Shown here piece after piece: positions 7,825-17,251 of a stretch of DNA of 64,000 nt (its first letter is position 1; each line of letters begins with the position of its first letter). This stretch comes from Pseudidiomarina donghaiensis (GTDB taxonomy: Bacteria; Pseudomonadota; Gammaproteobacteria; Enterobacterales; Alteromonadaceae). Location of the stretch: the NCBI RefSeq assembly GCF_900116895.1, contig NZ_FPCF01000003.1, positions 1 through 64,000 on the forward strand. The letters run 5' to 3'. The notes beneath the pieces were generated by a model that was not told where the DNA came from, did not search any database, and saw nothing but the letters and a program-made list of their open reading frames with translations. The translations under genes were made by a program, and so were the position numbers.

Positions 7825-8789
7825 CCCTCTAGATAGCGCAAGCAGGTTTCTACTTCATGCTTGGCGCCAAGTATAATGCCGACGCGCTGATGAATATCAG
7901 TTGGCTGAATATCTAATATGCGTTCTTCGCCGCTATGGGCCAAGCCGCCGGCTTGTTCAACCAGCCATGCCATGGGGTTACCTTCATACATTAAGCGTAA
8001 TTTATACGGTTTATTTGCTGAGCGGGCATCCCACGGATATGCAAATAAACCACCACGGCACAAAATACGGTGTACATCGGCTACCATTGCTGCAACCCAA
8101 CGCATATTGAAGTTTTTCGCTCGAGGGCCACTAGTTCCGGCAAGCAAGTCATCTACATAGAGTTGCATGCCCTCTTGCCAGTGCCGGAAGTTTGACATGT
8201 TAATGGCAAATTCGGAGGTCTCAGCTTCTATCTGCAAGTCTTTTTTGGTGAGTAAGAACTCACCAACCGTTTGGTCAAGTGTGAACATTCGCAAGCCATT
8301 GCCAGTCGTGAAAGCTAGCATGATGGACGGGCCATAAAGAATATAGCCGGCAGCGACTTGATTACGGCCGGGCTGCAAAAACATATCGACATCGCCTGAA
8401 TTGTTCTCAGGAACTGGCAGTATCGAGAAGATTGTGCCGACCATGCTGTTAATATCAATGTTTGAACTACCATCTAGCGGATCAAAAGCAACGAGATATT
8501 TTCCATTATCGTGACCCAGTACAATGCCCTCTTCTTCTTCCGAAGCGACAGCTCGCACGTGTTGGCACTCAAGCAAAATTTCTTTGATCAATTGATTGGA
8601 TAAAATATCGAGTTTCTTCTGGGTTTCGCCTTGAATGTTTTCAGACAAAGTCGAACCGAGAACGCCCGCTAGCTCACCTTGCCCAACGCGGAATGAAATT
8701 TCCTTGGCGCAAATTTGCAGTGAATTGATAACGGAAATCAGAGCTTCGTCGACCTGATCGTTGCGTAAGGTCGGAATTAAGCGTTGCAT
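7797..8789 (-). CDS. fbp: Fructose-1,6-bisphosphatase, class I
   Basis: A 330-residue enzyme catalysing fructose-1,6-bisphosphate to fructose-6-phosphate, the committed gluconeogenic step. The metal site [10 protein letters not shown] and the nearby SEEEEG segment are intact. The length is that of E. coli Fbp (332). It is transcribed divergently from mpl, as neighbours in many gammaproteobacteria. Its last codons and stop carry the ppa promoter. With fba, pgk, tkt and epd later in the window it fits an organism living largely on amino acids and needing gluconeogenesis; that lifestyle is inference. Confidence 0.98.
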   Translation of the reverse strand: MQRLIPTLRNDQVDEALISVINSLQICAKEISFRVGQGELAGVLGSTLSENIQGETQKKLDILSNQLIKEILLECQHVRAVASEEEEGIVLGHDNGKYLVAFDPLDGSSNIDINSMVGTIFSILPVPENNSGDVDMFLQPGRNQVAAGYILYGPSIMLAFTTGNGLRMFTLDQTVGEFLLTKKDLQIEAETSEFAINMSNFRHWQEGMQLYVDDLLAGTSGPRAKNFNMRWVAAMVADVHRILCRGGLFAYPWDARSANKPYKLRLMYEGNPMAWLVEQAGGLAHSGEERILDIQPTDIHQRVGIILGAKHEVETCLRYLEGSQSGDKTV

Positions 8790-8938
8790 GGAACCCTCGT
8801 GAAATTTGCTAGTGGTCGAATACGAGTTTTAAACGCGGCTAAGTTTACCGCAAATTTAAGCAAATTGCCTGCTCAGATTGTCGCGCAATGAAAGCTGCGT
8901 GATACACTGATGCACATTGCAATAATGTGAGTAAAACC

Positions 8939-10291
8939 ATGCACATTCATATTCTTGGTATTTGTGGAACATTTATGGGGGGCATCGCCGCTTTGGCGAA
9001 GGGGCTTGGACACCACGTTACAGGTAGTGACGCCCAGGTTTATCCGCCAATGAGCGACCAACTACGAGCCATAGGTATTGAACTGATAGAGGGTTACGAT
9101 GCCGAGCAGCTCTCGCCGCGCCCCGACCTGGTGATTATTGGTAATGCTTTAAGTCGTGGGAATTCAGCGGTTGAAGCGGTACTTAATCAACGCATTCCAT
9201 ATACATCAGGCGCGCAGTGGCTGCATGACGAGCTGTTGCAGCATAAGTGGGTTCTTGCAGTAGCAGGAACCCATGGCAAAACAACGACATCGAGCATGCT
9301 CACTTGGTTACTTGAATTTGCCGGGTTGAAACCAGGATTCTTAGTCGGTGGTGTACTGGCGAATTTTCAACAGTCGGCACGCTTGGGTGAGAGTGACTTT
9401 TTTGTCATTGAGGCCGATGAATACGACACGGCATTTTTTGATAAGCGCTCTAAGTTTGTTCATTACTGCCCAAGCACGTTAGTGCTGAACAATCTTGAGT
9501 TTGATCATGCCGATATTTTTGCCGATTTAGCAGCCATACAACGTCAGTTTCATCATTTGGTGCGGGTAGTGCCGGGTTATGGGCGTATTTTTTATCCTCA
9601 GCAAGAGGCTGCGCTTGAGCAGGTTATTGAGCAGGGCTGCTGGAGCGAAACCGTGAAAACTGGGCCACAGGGTGAATGGTCAACCCGCTTGGTTAAACAA
9701 GACGGCAGTGTATTCGATGTGCTTTACCATGGTGAACTGCAGGGGCAAGTACGTTGGGATCTTATTGGTGATCATAATGTGGCGAACGGCTTAATGGCTA
9801 TTGCGGCAGCGCATCATGTTGGCGTTCCTGTTGATGTTAGCTGCGAGGCGCTGTTGTCGTACCAAAACACCAAGCGCCGTTTAGAGTTGCGCGCCAATAT
9901 TGCCGATATCGCCATTTATGATGACTTTGCGCATCATCCGACAGCAATAACAACCACGCTAAAAGGGATGCGCGCTAAGCAACCCAAAGCACGTATTGTG
10001 GCAGTGCTAGAACCGCGTTCCAATACCATGAAACTTGGTACTATGGCTGATGTGCTAGACACCGCATTGTCTGAGGCAAATGAGATTTTTATGCTGCAGC
10101 CAGACGCGGTACAATGGCGAGTTACGGATAAGGTACCGCGCGCTCATGTGGGGGCGTCGGTCGATGAGCTGTTAGTGCTGTTAAGCCAAAAATTACAACC
10201 CGGTGATCAGGTTGTGATTATGAGCAATGGCGGATTTGGCAACATCCATAATCGCTTAATTGACGTATTACGTCGCCAGTACACAGACTAA
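8939..10291 (+). CDS. mpl: UDP-MurNAc:L-Ala-gamma-D-Glu-mDAP ligase
   Basis: A 450-residue Mur-ligase family enzyme that attaches recycled murein tripeptide to UDP-MurNAc. The N-terminus MHIHILGICGTFMGG matches the E. coli enzyme and supports ATG 8939 over an in-frame GTG at 8927, whose GTGAG can act as a weak ribosome site. The ATP loop GTHGKTT lies at 110-116, followed by the central ligase and C-terminal domains. It partners functionally with AnmK, AmgK and MurU, also in this window, in cell-wall recycling. ubiX follows after 36 bp. Confidence 0.96.
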   Translation: MHIHILGICGTFMGGIAALAKGLGHHVTGSDAQVYPPMSDQLRAIGIELIEGYDAEQLSPRPDLVIIGNALSRGNSAVEAVLNQRIPYTSGAQWLHDELLQHKWVLAVAGTHGKTTTSSMLTWLLEFAGLKPGFLVGGVLANFQQSARLGESDFFVIEADEYDTAFFDKRSKFVHYCPSTLVLNNLEFDHADIFADLAAIQRQFHHLVRVVPGYGRIFYPQQEAALEQVIEQGCWSETVKTGPQGEWSTRLVKQDGSVFDVLYHGELQGQVRWDLIGDHNVANGLMAIAAAHHVGVPVDVSCEALLSYQNTKRRLELRANIADIAIYDDFAHHPTAITTTLKGMRAKQPKARIVAVLEPRSNTMKLGTMADVLDTALSEANEIFMLQPDAVQWRVTDKVPRAHVGASVDELLVLLSQKLQPGDQVVIMSNGGFGNIHNRLIDVLRRQYTD

Positions 10292-10327
10292 CAGTCATTC
10301 TTAGCAGACCCAGACAGAGGACATAAC

Positions 10328-10951
10328 ATGACGCAGCCGAGTCACATCACATTGGCGATTACCGGTGCTTCTGGCGCGCCTTATGCGGTGCGGTTACTTG
10401 AATGCTTGCTGGCGCAACATCAGCATGTGCATTTGTTACTGTCGAGTGCCGCACGTGTGGTGTTTGCCACAGAGCTTGATTGGCAATTGCCTGCTGCACC
10501 GAAAGCCATGGCAGATATGCTGCGTGAACACTTTGGTGTCAGTGAGTCGCAATTGCAGGTTTACGGCAAAGAAGAATGGTTTTCACCGGTCGCGTCAGGC
10601 TCTGCAGCGCCGAAAAAAATGATTGTGTGCCCGTGCTCTACTGGCACCTTGTCAGCTATCGCTCATGGTGCCAGCGATAACTTGATTGAGCGCGCAGCAG
10701 ACGTCGTGATCAAAGAGCGTGGACAGTTAATTCTGGTGCCACGCGAAATGCCATTTTCGGCGATTCATTTAGAAAACATGCACAAATTGGCGCAGTTAGG
10801 TGTGACGATTATGCCAGCAGCGCCTGGCTTCTATCATAAACCACAGTCCATAGACGATTTGGTTGATTTCGTTGTTGCACGAATTCTTGACCATCTCGAT
10901 TTAGACCAAACATTACAACCACGCTGGGGTTACGGCGAGGAGAAACAATAA
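10328..10951 (+). CDS. ubiX: Flavin prenyltransferase
   Basis: A 207-residue flavoprotein that makes prenylated FMN, the cofactor for UbiD decarboxylase in ubiquinone synthesis. The N-terminal [17 protein letters not shown] motif and the central [13 protein letters not shown] segment are diagnostic; the C-terminal [14 protein letters not shown] region is also conserved. GAGGACATAAC precedes the ATG. It is flanked by mpl and, 3 bp downstream, by an ABC ATPase gene, so it may be co-transcribed with the latter. Confidence 0.97.
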   Translation: MTQPSHITLAITGASGAPYAVRLLECLLAQHQHVHLLLSSAARVVFATELDWQLPAAPKAMADMLREHFGVSESQLQVYGKEEWFSPVASGSAAPKKMIVCPCSTGTLSAIAHGASDNLIERAADVVIKERGQLILVPREMPFSAIHLENMHKLAQLGVTIMPAAPGFYHKPQSIDDLVDFVVARILDHLDLDQTLQPRWGYGEEKQ

Positions 10952-10954
10952 ATC

Positions 10955-11902
10955 ATGAAAGCATTGTCTATTCGTGGCTTAAAGAAAACCTATAAGGGCG
11001 GACATGAAGCGCTTAAAGGTATTGATTTGGATGTTGAAGAAGGCGACTTTTTTGCCCTGTTGGGGCCAAATGGCGCTGGTAAATCAACCACCATCGGTAT
11101 TATTTCGTCATTGGTGAATAAGAGCTCAGGCACGGTCAATGTGTTTGGCTATGATTTAGATACCCAATTGGTCGACTTGAAACGCCAAATTGGTTTGGTG
11201 CCGCAAGAGTTCAACTTCAATCAATTTGAAACGGTGCAACAAATTGTTGTTAACCAAGCTGGCTATTACGGCGTGCCACGTGAACTAGCCAAGCAACGTG
11301 CGGAAAAATACCTCAAGCAGTTAAGCCTGTGGGACAAGCGTGATAGTCCTGCACGTATGCTGTCGGGTGGTATGAAGCGCCGTCTGATGATTGCTCGCGC
11401 ACTGCTACACGAGCCGAAATTACTGATTTTAGATGAACCAACCGCCGGTGTTGATATTGAACTGCGCCGCAGCATGTGGGATTACCTTGAAACCATTAAC
11501 AAACAAGGTATTACCATTATTTTGACCACGCATTATTTGGAAGAAGCCGAAACGCTATGCCGCAATATTGCCATTATTGACCAAGGTACCATTATCGAGA
11601 ACACGTCGATAAAACGACTGTTAGCGACGTTGAATATGGAAACTTTTGTCTTTGACTTGGCCGTGAATGAAGGGCAGTCGAGTACGGCAGAACTAACGCT
11701 GGAAGGCTTCAAGTGGCGTGCATTAGATGACCACACCATTGAAGTTGATGTGGAAAAAAGCCAAGGCTTAAACCGCGTGTTTGAACAACTAAGCGCGCAA
11801 CATTTAACGGTATTGTCCATGCGCAATAAAGCCAACCGTTTAGAAGAGTTATTCGTGAATTTGGTCGAGAAAGGCCGCAAACCAACCGCAGCAGAGGCTT
11901 AA
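10955..11902 (+). CDS. ABC-2 type exporter ATPase (YadG-like)
   Basis: A 315-residue ATPase with Walker A GPNGAGKST near 38-46, Q-loop VPQEFNFNQFE, signature LSGGMKRR, Walker B LLILDEPTAGVD and switch TTHYLEEAE. A C-terminal tail of about 90 residues is typical of the DrrA/NodI/YadG group. It pairs with the permease that starts 4 bp after its stop. The position beside a pan gene cluster matches E. coli yadG-yadH next to panD, which supports orthology. Substrate unknown. Confidence 0.92.
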   Translation: MKALSIRGLKKTYKGGHEALKGIDLDVEEGDFFALLGPNGAGKSTTIGIISSLVNKSSGTVNVFGYDLDTQLVDLKRQIGLVPQEFNFNQFETVQQIVVNQAGYYGVPRELAKQRAEKYLKQLSLWDKRDSPARMLSGGMKRRLMIARALLHEPKLLILDEPTAGVDIELRRSMWDYLETINKQGITIILTTHYLEEAETLCRNIAIIDQGTIIENTSIKRLLATLNMETFVFDLAVNEGQSSTAELTLEGFKWRALDDHTIEVDVEKSQGLNRVFEQLSAQHLTVLSMRNKANRLEELFVNLVEKGRKPTAAEA

Positions 11903-11906
11903 TACG

Positions 11907-12680
11907 ATGTCATCCATTAGCTTTATTGCGCTAAAAACCATTTGGATTAAAGAGTGCACACGCTTTTTGCGTATTTGGGTGCAAACCTTAGTGCCACCAG
12001 CTATCACTATGACGTTATATTTCGTAATTTTTGGTAGCATTGTTGGCGAGCGAATTGGTGACATGGGCGGTCGGCCTTATATGGAATTTATTGTGCCGGG
12101 CCTGATTATGATGTCGATTATTACCAATTCGTATTCGAATGTCGCGTCATCGTTTTTTAGTGCCAAATTTCAGCGCAACATTGAAGAAATGCTGGTGGCG
12201 CCAGTATCACCAGCGGTTATTATCGGTGGTTATGTTGGCGGTGGTTTAGCGCGTGCGATGATTGTCGCGGTTATTGTCACCTGTGTATCGTTTTTGTTTG
12301 TTGAAAACGTCAGTATTCATCATGCCGGTATCTTGGTGCTCACCGTTATTTTAACGTCTACGTTGTTTTCGCTTGGTGGCTTAATTAATGCCATACATGC
12401 AAAGACCTTTGATGACATTTCTATTGTGCCAACCTTTGTATTAACGCCACTGACTTATTTGGGCGGGGTGTTTTTTAGTATTCAATTGCTACCAGGTATT
12501 TGGGAGCAAGTGGCCCAAGCCAATCCTGTTCTTTATATGGTCAACGCATTTCGTTATGGCTTTTTGGGCGTGTCCGATGTCAATGTGGGCGTTGCGTTAG
12601 CCGTTATTATTGGTTTCAACCTGGTGCTATTTACTTTGGCTTATACACTCCTTAAACGCGGCGCAGGTATTCGCTCGTGA
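11907..12680 (+). CDS. ABC-2 type exporter permease (YadH-like)
   Basis: A 257-residue inner-membrane protein with six predicted hydrophobic segments. It shows the ABC-2 pattern, including YMEFIVPGLIMMSII, EMLVAPVSPAVI and TPLTYLGGVFFSI. It follows the ATPase by 4 bp and its TGA overlaps the GTG start of the methyltransferase gene. E. coli YadH is the nearest named relative by sequence pattern and neighbourhood. Exported substrate unknown. Confidence 0.9.
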   Translation: MSSISFIALKTIWIKECTRFLRIWVQTLVPPAITMTLYFVIFGSIVGERIGDMGGRPYMEFIVPGLIMMSIITNSYSNVASSFFSAKFQRNIEEMLVAPVSPAVIIGGYVGGGLARAMIVAVIVTCVSFLFVENVSIHHAGILVLTVILTSTLFSLGGLINAIHAKTFDDISIVPTFVLTPLTYLGGVFFSIQLLPGIWEQVAQANPVLYMVNAFRYGFLGVSDVNVGVALAVIIGFNLVLFTLAYTLLKRGAGIRS

Positions 12681-13381
12681 ATCATGAATCTAGACCGGTA
12701 ACGACCAACCAACACGGTAATCATGATGATTTAACTACTGTGGTGATGCGCCATTTGCGCTCACCATTTCGTAAGCCCATTCAGGCGCACAATCGCGAAG
12801 CGTTTGAGCAGGCGCAAAAGCTGGTCGCTGACTGGCAGGGCCCAATTATTTTGGACTCTTGTTGCGGGGTTGGTGAGAGTACAGCGTGGATCGCTGAGCA
12901 GAATCCTGATGCTTTAGTGATAGGTGTCGACAAATCTGCACATCGCTTAGCACGCCATGCCCAATATGAAAAAGCTGAAGCTGGCCAGCGCTATATTTTG
13001 GTCCGCGCCGACCTTCATGACTTTTGGCGATTAGCGGTTGAAGCACACTGGCAGCTACAGCAACATTATATTCTTTACCCGAATCCGTGGCCTAAAGCTG
13101 CACACCTTGGCCGTCGCTGGCATGGCAGCCCAGTGTGGCCTTATGTTCTGGGGTTGGGCGGTCAGTTGGTGATGCGTTCAAACTGGGCAATTTATCTAAC
13201 AGAAGTGGCCAGTAGCTTGGCCTTAGTAAACTGTAGCGCAACCATTTCTCCACTGTTAGCACGCCACGAGCCAATGACCCCATTTGAACGGAAGTATCAG
13301 CGCAGTGGCCAACAGTTATGGGAGTTGCGAGCCGATTTGCCGGAAGATGGTCGCTATTTTTCCGCGATCGAGGCAGAATAA
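12677..13381 (+). CDS. TrmB-like SAM-dependent methyltransferase
   Basis: A 234-residue protein of the tRNA (guanine-N7) methyltransferase fold. A SAM-binding LDSCCGVGESTAWIA motif near residues 55-69 and a PNPWPK motif near 135-140 (compare NFPDPWPK in TrmB) are visible. It differs from canonical TrmB: the SAM loop carries CCGVGES rather than the usual GxGxG pattern, and the segment after PNPWPK is altered. It is therefore better read as a paralogue with an unproven substrate. The GTG start overlaps the exporter permease stop by 4 nt, indicating translational coupling. Confidence 0.78.
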   Translation: MNHESRPVTTNQHGNHDDLTTVVMRHLRSPFRKPIQAHNREAFEQAQKLVADWQGPIILDSCCGVGESTAWIAEQNPDALVIGVDKSAHRLARHAQYEKAEAGQRYILVRADLHDFWRLAVEAHWQLQQHYILYPNPWPKAAHLGRRWHGSPVWPYVLGLGGQLVMRSNWAIYLTEVASSLALVNCSATISPLLARHEPMTPFERKYQRSGQQLWELRADLPEDGRYFSAIEAE

Positions 13382-13418
13382 GCCATATTTTTAGACAAAG
13401 CATCACAAGGATATTTGC

Positions 13419-15080
13419 TTGAGCGACACAACTTTTGCTGAAGTTAGCCAAGAAGCGCTACTGAAGATTTTCACTATTCCGGAAGCGCCGGACTCAACTT
13501 TAGGTAAAATTGAAAAACACTTATCTGAAAACCTCATGGGTTTTTTGGGTGAGCATATTGTCGCGCGCGAAAAACCGCTGCACGAAATTGAGCAAAATTT
13601 TAATGTGAGCGAAATTCCAGAAGAGCCACGTTACGTCTCTGATCATACCGAGTTTCTGCTCAATAACTTAGTGGCCCATTCGGTTCATACCTCATCGCCT
13701 CGCTTTATTGGCCACATGACCTCTGCACTACCTTATTTTTTGTTGCCATTGGCAAAGCTCATGGTGGGTTTGAACCAAAACTTGGTAAAAATTGAGACCT
13801 CAAAAGCCTTTACCCCACTCGAGCGCAATGTGCTCGGTATGTTGCATCACTTGGTATATCAGCAAGATGCAGCGTTTTATCAGCGTTGGATGCATAGCGC
13901 GCAGCACTCGCTTGGAGCCATGTGTTCAGGCGGTACGGTTGCCAATATTACAGCGTTATGGGTAGCACGAAACTTACTACTAAAGCCTGATAACGGCTTT
14001 GCAGGCATTGCTGCCGAAGGTCTTGCAGCAGGGCTGGCCCATTATGGTTACAAACGCTTAACGGTTATGGTCTCTGAGCGAGGGCATTATTCATTAAGCA
14101 AAGCTGCCGATGTACTCGGCATAGGGCGACGTAACCTAATTGCTGTGCCAACCGATGACCACAACCGAATTCGCATTGACGCATTGCGCGAAGCTTGTGC
14201 AAAAGTTGCTGCAGAGGGTGGCAAAGTACTGGCATTGGTTGGGGTGGGCGGTACAACCGAAACCGGCCATATTGATCCGCTCGATGAAATGGCTGACGTG
14301 GCCGAAGAAATTGGCGCGCATTTTCATGTCGATGCGGCTTGGGGCGGCGCAACGTTGCTGTCTAAGCGTTTCCGCCACTTATTGCATGGCATTGAGCGGG
14401 CAGATAGCGTGACTATTGATGCCCATAAACAAATGTACGTGCCTATGGGCGCCGGAATTGTTCTGTTCCGTGACCCTAGTATGGTGCGTGCAATTGAGCA
14501 TCATGCGGAATATATCATTCGACATGGCTCGAAAGACTTAGGTGCGCACACCATGGAAGGCTCACGCCCGGGCATGGCAATGCTGGTGTATTCAGCTATG
14601 CATGTGATGGGCCGCCGTGGTTATGAACTATTAATTGATCAAAGTATTGAAAAAGCCCGCGAATTTGCACGCTTGATAGAAGCACAAGACGACTTCGAAT
14701 TAATTACCGAACCGGAGTTATGTTTGCTGACTTATCGGTTTGTACCGGCCAAGGTAAAGCCATTGCTGCAACAAGCAAACGCTGAGCAAGTACGCCGCAT
14801 TACGCCACATTTAAATGCGCTAACGCGGTTTATTCAAAAGCGTCAACGCGAAACCGGCCGCTCGTTTGTGTCGCGTACTAAGTTAACGCCGGCGCAATAT
14901 TTTCGCGAGCCAACCGTGGTTTTTCGTGTGGTACTAGCGAACCCATTAACTACGCGTGACATGCTTGAAGAAGTATTGCAGGAGCAGCGCGAAATTGCCG
15001 CCCAAGCGATGAGCTTGCGCGGTGCGTTATATACGGAGTTGCGAGAGCTAGGGTTGGTGCGCGAGTTAAACGGCCGTTAA
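13419..15080 (+). CDS. panP: PLP-dependent aspartate 1-decarboxylase PanP
   Basis: A 553-residue group II PLP decarboxylase of the type (TIGR03799) found in Vibrio, Shewanella and Alteromonas. There it makes beta-alanine from aspartate for pantothenate and replaces pyruvoyl PanD. The PLP lysine lies in TIDAHKQMYVPMG, with HVDAAWGG upstream supplying the cofactor-binding Asp. The start is TTG 13419, with AAGGA 7 nt upstream. Its stop overlaps that of the convergent panC in a TTAA. Location next to panC and panB supports the pantothenate role over glutamate decarboxylation. Confidence 0.93.
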   Translation: MSDTTFAEVSQEALLKIFTIPEAPDSTLGKIEKHLSENLMGFLGEHIVAREKPLHEIEQNFNVSEIPEEPRYVSDHTEFLLNNLVAHSVHTSSPRFIGHMTSALPYFLLPLAKLMVGLNQNLVKIETSKAFTPLERNVLGMLHHLVYQQDAAFYQRWMHSAQHSLGAMCSGGTVANITALWVARNLLLKPDNGFAGIAAEGLAAGLAHYGYKRLTVMVSERGHYSLSKAADVLGIGRRNLIAVPTDDHNRIRIDALREACAKVAAEGGKVLALVGVGGTTETGHIDPLDEMADVAEEIGAHFHVDAAWGGATLLSKRFRHLLHGIERADSVTIDAHKQMYVPMGAGIVLFRDPSMVRAIEHHAEYIIRHGSKDLGAHTMEGSRPGMAMLVYSAMHVMGRRGYELLIDQSIEKAREFARLIEAQDDFELITEPELCLLTYRFVPAKVKPLLQQANAEQVRRITPHLNALTRFIQKRQRETGRSFVSRTKLTPAQYFREPTVVFRVVLANPLTTRDMLEEVLQEQREIAAQAMSLRGALYTELRELGLVRELNGR

Positions 15081-15913
15081 CGCTCAAACTGCAAGTTATC
15101 AATAAGCCGCGTTGTGCCAATAAACGCGGCAACCAACACCACGAGTTCTCGGTCTGATGCGGTTGCTGGCGCTAGGTCTTCACGGCGGCGCAACTCAAGA
15201 TAATCAATGGTAAATCCCGCTTTTTCAATAACGGATGCGGCATTTTGCAACGCAGTTTCAGGCTTTTCTTCGGCTTTTATGTCATCGGCAATACGTTGCA
15301 ACGAACGATACAAAATCGGCGCAGCAGTTCTGTGTTCTTGGCTTAAATAACCGTTGCGTGAACTTAGTGCAAGGCCATCGCTGGCACGCTCGGTTGGCAT
15401 GCCAATTACATCGACCGGCAAGCTCAAATCTCGCGTCATTAAACGAATAACTTGTAACTGTTGAAAGTCTTTTTCACCAAATACGGCAACCTGTGGTTGA
15501 ACCATATTGAATAACTTTGCAACAATGGTTGCAACCCCGCGAAAATGCCCGGGCCGGCTAGCGCCACACAAAATTTCTGAAATACCCGGCACTTCAATGT
15601 AAGTTTGCTGCTCTAGCCCTCGTGGATAGACATCGGCGACGGACGGCGCAAATACTGCGTGAGCACCGCGCTCGGCCAGCGCAATACAATCGGCATCAAA
15701 GGTGCGTGGGTAACTTGCTAAGTCTTCATTGGCGCCAAACTGCATTGGGTTCACAAATATACTAACAACCACATGGTCGGCTAGCTGCTTAGCTCTATCA
15801 ACCAACTTTAGGTGCCCTTCATGCAGGTTGCCCATGGTTGGTACCAAAGCGACGGTGCCGGTTAATTGCGCTCGCCATGCGCGAAGCTCTTCTAAACTAG
15901 TCAGTTGTTGCAT
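15077..15913 (-). CDS. panC: Pantothenate synthetase
   Basis: A 278-residue enzyme condensing pantoate and beta-alanine with ATP to pantothenate. The nucleotidyl-transferase HxGH motif lies in PTMGNLHEGHLKL and the KMSKS-equivalent in ALSSRNGYLS. FGEKDFQQLQVI is also conserved. It follows panB by 12 bp in the same operon. It converges on panP, sharing the palindromic TTAA as overlapping stops. Confidence 0.98.
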   Translation of the reverse strand: MQQLTSLEELRAWRAQLTGTVALVPTMGNLHEGHLKLVDRAKQLADHVVVSIFVNPMQFGANEDLASYPRTFDADCIALAERGAHAVFAPSVADVYPRGLEQQTYIEVPGISEILCGASRPGHFRGVATIVAKLFNMVQPQVAVFGEKDFQQLQVIRLMTRDLSLPVDVIGMPTERASDGLALSSRNGYLSQEHRTAAPILYRSLQRIADDIKAEEKPETALQNAASVIEKAGFTIDYLELRRREDLAPATASDRELVVLVAAFIGTTRLIDNLQFER

Positions 15914-15925
15914 GCTGATACTTCG

Positions 15926-16720
15926 CTATTCAAACGTGTGTTCTGGACCAGGAAAACTACCATCTTTTACTTGGCGAATATAAAGTTCCACAGCACTTTG
16001 TAAGTCGTCAGCGTCGGCTAAAAAGTTCTTCACGAATTTTGGTAAGTAGTCGCTGTTTAAGCCAAACATGTCGTGCATGACCAGAATTTGCCCATCGGTT
16101 TGCGCCCCAGCGCCAATGCCTATGACCGGAATATCCAGTTTCTGACTAATCAACTGCCCAAGGCTAGTTGGCACGCACTCAAGCACGAGCATTTGTGCCC
16201 CAGCTTGTTGCAAGGCGAGTGCTTGGCGTACGGTATTCTCTGCAGCACTTTGTTCACGCCCTTGAATTTTGTAACCACCCAGCACATTGACCGATTGCGG
16301 TAGCAAACCTAAATGCGCACACACGGGCACGCTTCGGTCGACCAGGGTGCGAATGGTGTCTAACAACCAATCGCCCCCTTCAAGCTTAACCATGTTTGCG
16401 CCTGCGCGCATTAATTTAGCCGCCTCAACACAGGCTTGCTCCGGTGTCGCATACGACATAAATGGCATATCGGCCATAACAAATGCGTCAGGCGCGCCAC
16501 GTCGCACCGCCTCGGTGTGGTAGGCAATTTGTTCTACCGTAACGGGCAAGGTACTGGATTGCCCCTGCACAACGTTACCCAACGAGTCGCCGACGAGCAT
16601 GAAGTCGATACCGCACTGCGCAAACAACTTTGCAAAGGAAGCATCATACGCAGTTACTGAGACAATTTTATCGCCCGAGGCTTTCATTTTGCTCAGTTTT
16701 GAAATAGTCATGCCCGCCAT
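15926..16720 (-). CDS. panB: 3-methyl-2-oxobutanoate hydroxymethyltransferase
   Basis: A 264-residue enzyme making ketopantoate from 2-oxoisovalerate and methylene-THF. [26 protein letters not shown] and VMHDMFGLN are characteristic. The start is placed at ATG 16720 because AAAGGAG (16727-16733) lies 6 nt before it; an in-frame upstream ATG at 16744 lacks such a site. The gene sits between folK and panC, with 51 bp to folK. Confidence 0.97.
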   Translation of the reverse strand: MAGMTISKLSKMKASGDKIVSVTAYDASFAKLFAQCGIDFMLVGDSLGNVVQGQSSTLPVTVEQIAYHTEAVRRGAPDAFVMADMPFMSYATPEQACVEAAKLMRAGANMVKLEGGDWLLDTIRTLVDRSVPVCAHLGLLPQSVNVLGGYKIQGREQSAAENTVRQALALQQAGAQMLVLECVPTSLGQLISQKLDIPVIGIGAGAQTDGQILVMHDMFGLNSDYLPKFVKNFLADADDLQSAVELYIRQVKDGSFPGPEHTFE

Positions 16721-16771
16721 TGCGAACTCCTTTCTTTGAACCATAACAACAACCGATAGCTTTTGATTGTA

Positions 16772-17251
16772 TCAGGTAATTTTTTGCAGGTCATGATGCG
16801 TCATTGCTTGGTAAAGGCTAGCAATATCACGACCATCAGGTAATTGTAGGTTAGGGCTTAATTCGCACAATGGCACAATCACAAAATCACGTTCGCCAAG
16901 GCCGGGGTGTGGAATGGTTAGACGTGCTTCATTGATCACAGCTTGATCATATAACAAAATGTCCAAATCAAGTGTACGCGGGCCCCAGTGCACAAGCCGT
17001 TGCCGACCAAACTGCTGCTCAATAGACTGCAACAGGTCTAACAATTCCAAGGGCGACAACTGCGTCTCAGCGCAAGCGACGGCATTCACGTAATCAGGTT
17101 GTTCAACCGGACCCATGGGTGAGCTTGCATAAAGGGAGCTAGCACGCAGATGCGTAAGCTGGGGCAGTGCCGCTAAGGTATGCAGCGCGTCGCGCAGTGT
17201 TTGCTGCGGATTCCCTAAATTGGCGCCGAGGGCAATATACACCAATGCCAT
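16772..17251 (-). CDS. folK: Dihydropteridine pyrophosphokinase (HPPK)
   Basis: A 159-residue enzyme transferring pyrophosphate from ATP to 6-hydroxymethyl-dihydropterin in folate synthesis. The signature WGPRTLDLDILLY and the N-terminal IALGANLGNP are intact; the length equals E. coli FolK (159). Its ATG overlaps the pcnB TAA by one base (TAATG), so translation is likely coupled. Confidence 0.98.
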   Translation of the reverse strand: MALVYIALGANLGNPQQTLRDALHTLAALPQLTHLRASSLYASSPMGPVEQPDYVNAVACAETQLSPLELLDLLQSIEQQFGRQRLVHWGPRTLDLDILLYDQAVINEARLTIPHPGLGERDFVIVPLCELSPNLQLPDGRDIASLYQAMTHHDLQKIT

